NCBI GenBank assembly: GCA_010029175.1
Contig: RGNC01000111.1
Coordinates: 1 to 6,749, forward strand
Source of the DNA: Synechococcaceae bacterium WB8_1B_136
GTDB lineage: Bacteria > Cyanobacteriota > Cyanobacteriia > PCC-6307 > Cyanobiaceae
Direction: 5' to 3'
Length of the DNA: 6,749 nucleotides
Shown piece by piece: positions 5,872 through 6,749 of the stretch. Position 1 is the stretch's first letter. Each line of letters opens with the position of its first letter. A model generated the notes under the pieces. The model had not been told where the DNA came from, did no database searches, and saw nothing but the letters and a program-made list of their open reading frames with translations. A program made the translations under genes and the position numbers.

Positions 5872-5954
5872 ATCCCCGAGGTCCCGATCTGGTGGAGGTG
5901 GTGCTGGTGGGGGTGATCCTGGCCCTGGGGGCCTTCCGGCTCACGCACTTCTAA
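5868..5954 (+). CDS. Very small single-pass membrane peptide (28 aa), unidentified
   Basis: A GTG at 5868 overlaps the TGA of the preceding small gene (GTGA), and the frame ends with TAA at 5954, 16 bases before the ATPase start. The peptide has a short polar N-terminus (NPRGPD), one hydrophobic segment (EVVLVGVILALGAF), and the end RLTHF. The coupling to its neighbour and the clean membrane segment favour translation, but a 28-residue frame in GC-rich DNA can arise by chance. The frame extends upstream to 5685, where it is only an arginine- and proline-rich shadow of the previous gene. Function unknown. Confidence 0.4.
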   Translation: MNPRGPDLVEVVLVGVILALGAFRLTHF

Positions 5955-5970
5955 CGGGCAGCATGGGCCC

Positions 5971-6749
5971 ATGCCCAATGCAGCCCACCCACCGTCCACA
6001 GCCGTGCTGGAACTGCGCGGGGTCAGGGTGGAGGGCCGCAGGGCACCACGGCTCGATGGGGTGACGCTGCGGGTCGACGCCGGCGAGCGGGTGGCCCTGA
6101 TCGGCCCCAGCGGGGCGGGCAAGAGCAGCCTGCTGGCGGTGGCCAACGGCCTGCTGGAGCCCACTGCCGGCACGGTGTGGTGGGAGGGATGCCCCCGCGC
6201 CCGGTCCCGTCAGGGCCGGCGGCTGCAGCAGGCACGGATCGGCACCCTCTGGCAGGACCTGCGGCTGATCGAGCAGCTCACGGTGCAGCAGAACCTGAAT
6301 GCCGCCTGCCTGGCCCGCTGGGGTTGGCCGAAGGCGGTGCTGAACCTGCTGATGCCCCTGGACACCCCGGCCTGCAGGCAGGCCCTCCGGCAGATGGACC
6401 TGGACCCCGCCCTGCTGGAGCAGCCGGTGTCGGCCCTGTCGGGCGGGCAACGACAGCGGGTGGCCATGGCCCGACTGCTGCGGCAGGAGCCGCTGCTGCT
6501 GCTGGCGGATGAGCCGCTGGCGAGCCTGGATCCACGGCTGGCGGCAGAGCTGTTGGCGCTGCTGCTGGAGCAGGCCCGTGCACCACGGGCCCTGGTGCTG
6601 AGCCTGCACCGCCCGGATCTGCTGGCCGGCTTCGATCGGGTGATCGGCCTGCGCAACGGCCGCATCGCCTTCGATCAGTCGGCCGAGGCGATCAACGCCG
6701 GCCAGCTGCAGGCGCTCTACGGCCAGGCAGAAAACAGCCAGGACCTGAA
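5971..6749 (+). CDS. ABC transporter ATPase, PhnC-like, open at the right edge
   Basis: 259 codons are visible from ATG 5971 with no stop before the edge; PhnC proteins are usually about 240-280 residues, so little is missing. Walker A is GPSGAGKS at 45-52, the Q-loop Gln is Q95 (LWQDLRLIEQLTVQQN), the signature is LSGGQRQR at 156-163, Walker B is LLLLADE ending at E181, the D-loop is SLD at 185-187, and the H-loop His is H213. The end (SLHRPDLLAGFDRVIGLRNG, then a Gln-Leu-Gln-Ala-Leu-Tyr-Gly close) follows the PhnC pattern 'SLH-x-x-DL...DRVIGLR-G'. It would sit on the inner face of the membrane and drive uptake of the ligand caught by the binding protein at 4638-5564. Another in-frame start is not evident, and no strong ribosome binding site is seen. 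The partner permease is expected downstream. Confidence 0.93.
   Translation, partial: MPNAAHPPSTAVLELRGVRVEGRRAPRLDGVTLRVDAGERVALIGPSGAGKSSLLAVANGLLEPTAGTVWWEGCPRARSRQGRRLQQARIGTLWQDLRLIEQLTVQQNLNAACLARWGWPKAVLNLLMPLDTPACRQALRQMDLDPALLEQPVSALSGGQRQRVAMARLLRQEPLLLLADEPLASLDPRLAAELLALLLEQARAPRALVLSLHRPDLLAGFDRVIGLRNGRIAFDQSAEAINAGQLQALYGQAENSQDL

Noticed and set aside
3153..6173. A minus-strand frame of 1006 codons opposite the aminotransferase and binding-protein genes
   Set aside because: It is antisense to two clear genes, has a His/Gln/Gly/Ala-rich low-complexity translation with no domain, and is open because GC-rich codon use removes stops on the opposite strand.
1..6749. CRISPR arrays, tRNA or rRNA genes, insertion sequences, defence systems
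   Set aside because: No regularly spaced repeats, no RNA gene folds, no transposase motifs or terminal inverted repeats, and all large frames are explained by known housekeeping or transport families.

Overview
The window is GC-rich (about two thirds G+C by eye), densely coding, and looks like a picocyanobacterial chromosome of the Cyanobium/Synechococcus type. Supporting signs are a cyanobacterial-style IspG, a C-terminal-processing-protease gene beside ispG, and four exact copies of the cyanobacterial HIP1 octamer GCGATCGC (1457, 3459, 3633, 3969). The genus is an inference. There are no RNA genes, insertion sequences or CRISPR arrays, and no gene-free stretch above 300 bases.

Minus strand, read from about 3268 down to 1: a small VOC-fold protein, a family 4 type uracil-DNA glycosylase, ispG (last-but-one enzyme of the MEP isoprenoid pathway), and the front half of a carboxyl-terminal processing protease. 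Gaps are 35, 10 and 104 bases, so the first three are probably one transcript. The protease reading frame keeps its membrane anchor, N-terminal helical region and PDZ domain. It then runs into an unrelated tail and stops before the catalytic S41 domain. Its stop overlaps the start of another, AT-richer reading frame that leaves the window.

Plus strand, from 3399: a class I (subgroup Ib-like) aspartate-type aminotransferase, then an ABC importer locus. That locus has a periplasmic binding protein of the phosphonate/phosphite/selenate group, two very small hydrophobic reading frames overlapping by four bases, and a PhnC-like ATPase still open at the right edge. A permease is expected just beyond the edge but is not visible. 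The binding protein most resembles, from memory, the clade named 'putative selenate ABC transporter substrate-binding protein', so the transported oxyanion is uncertain.

Most of the window is ordinary housekeeping. The points worth a second look are the protease truncation, the two small membrane ORFs inside the transporter operon, a hexanucleotide repeat coding the mature N-terminus of the binding protein, and a VOC protein lacking the usual metal ligands. I do not see a clear new defence or mobile system.
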